Part shown: piece after piece, positions 33,364-33,423 of the stretch
Numbering within the stretch: the stretch's first letter is position 1
Layout: each line of letters opens with the position of its first letter
Assembly: GCA_003162395.1 (NCBI GenBank)
Contig: PMON01000028.1
Span: 1-33,423, forward strand
Length of the DNA: 33,423 nucleotides
DNA from: Acidimicrobiaceae bacterium
GTDB lineage: Bacteria; Actinomycetota; Acidimicrobiia; Acidimicrobiales; RAAP-2
Direction of reading: 5' to 3'
The notes under the pieces: generated by a model
Seen by the model: the letters and a program-made list of their open reading frames with translations, nothing else
What the model was told of the DNA's origin: nothing
Databases searched by the model: none
Made by a program: the position numbers and the translations under genes

Positions 33364-33423
33364 TCAGGCGACCCGACCGTAGTCGTCCTCGTACCGGACG
33401 ATGTCGTCCTCGCCGAAGTAGTC
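33364..33423 (-). CDS. C-terminal end of a gene running off the window, possibly a cupin sugar isomerase
   Basis: The last 19 codons before TGA (33364-33366) on the minus strand read DYFGEDDIVRYEDDYGRVA. The tail GEDDIVR..D.YGR resembles the end of cupin-type mannose-6-phosphate isomerases, from memory and without a search. The rest of the gene lies outside the window, so the assignment is weak, but the coding frame itself looks real. Confidence 0.4.
   Translation of the reverse strand, partial: DYFGEDDIVRYEDDYGRVA

Overview
The window reads as high-GC Actinomycetota DNA. An ergothioneine egtB-egtD pair, an actinobacterial-type GH15 trehalase/glucoamylase next to otsA, many GTG starts and leaderless-type promoters all fit. 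The class Acidimicrobiia is my best guess, but I ran no marker-gene test.

The left part (1-17.6 kb) is accessory and surface-oriented. It opens with a glycosyltransferase and a sugar-nucleotide epimerase, overlapped as one minus-strand operon. Next comes a secreted TIM-barrel glycosidase-like protein, then three related secreted stand-alone SGNH-domain proteins (3885, 5483, 10088) and a secreted sialate O-acetylesterase-like esterase (8745). An aldo/keto reductase and a VOC protein sit between them. From 9.6 to 13.2 kb lies a graveyard of broken genes: an IS630 transposase tail, an IS110 transposase with several frameshifts, an IS481 transposase head and the C-terminal end of a DHA2-type MFS exporter. 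A 1168-residue secreted beta-helix/FN3/repeat/TIG protein (13184-16690) and about 900 bases of low-coding, AT-richer DNA follow. The block ends at a tRNA-Ser(GCT) whose 3' end faces it, as expected for an island inserted at a tRNA gene.

The right part (17.9-33.4 kb) is denser, has higher GC and looks like ordinary chromosome. It holds an Ig-like remnant, a SAM methyltransferase, a class IIA HAD phosphatase, a GH15-otsA trehalose pair, a serine beta-lactamase-fold hydrolase behind a two-domain VOC gene split by one missing base, and a PrmC-like methyltransferase. These are followed by a leader region with small ORFs ahead of egtB-egtD, a disulfide-oxidoreductase-like flavoprotein, a membrane GGDEF-EAL protein, a small membrane protein and the tail of one more gene.

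The left-hand genes plausibly build, trim and O-acylate or de-acylate an exported polysaccharide. The three free SGNH proteins lack the membrane acyltransferase half normally fused to this domain and are the best candidate here for an undescribed activity. Two regulatory patterns recur: a TANNNT box exactly six bases before a GTG/ATG start (six sites), and alternative hairpins around a Shine-Dalgarno site upstream of egtB.
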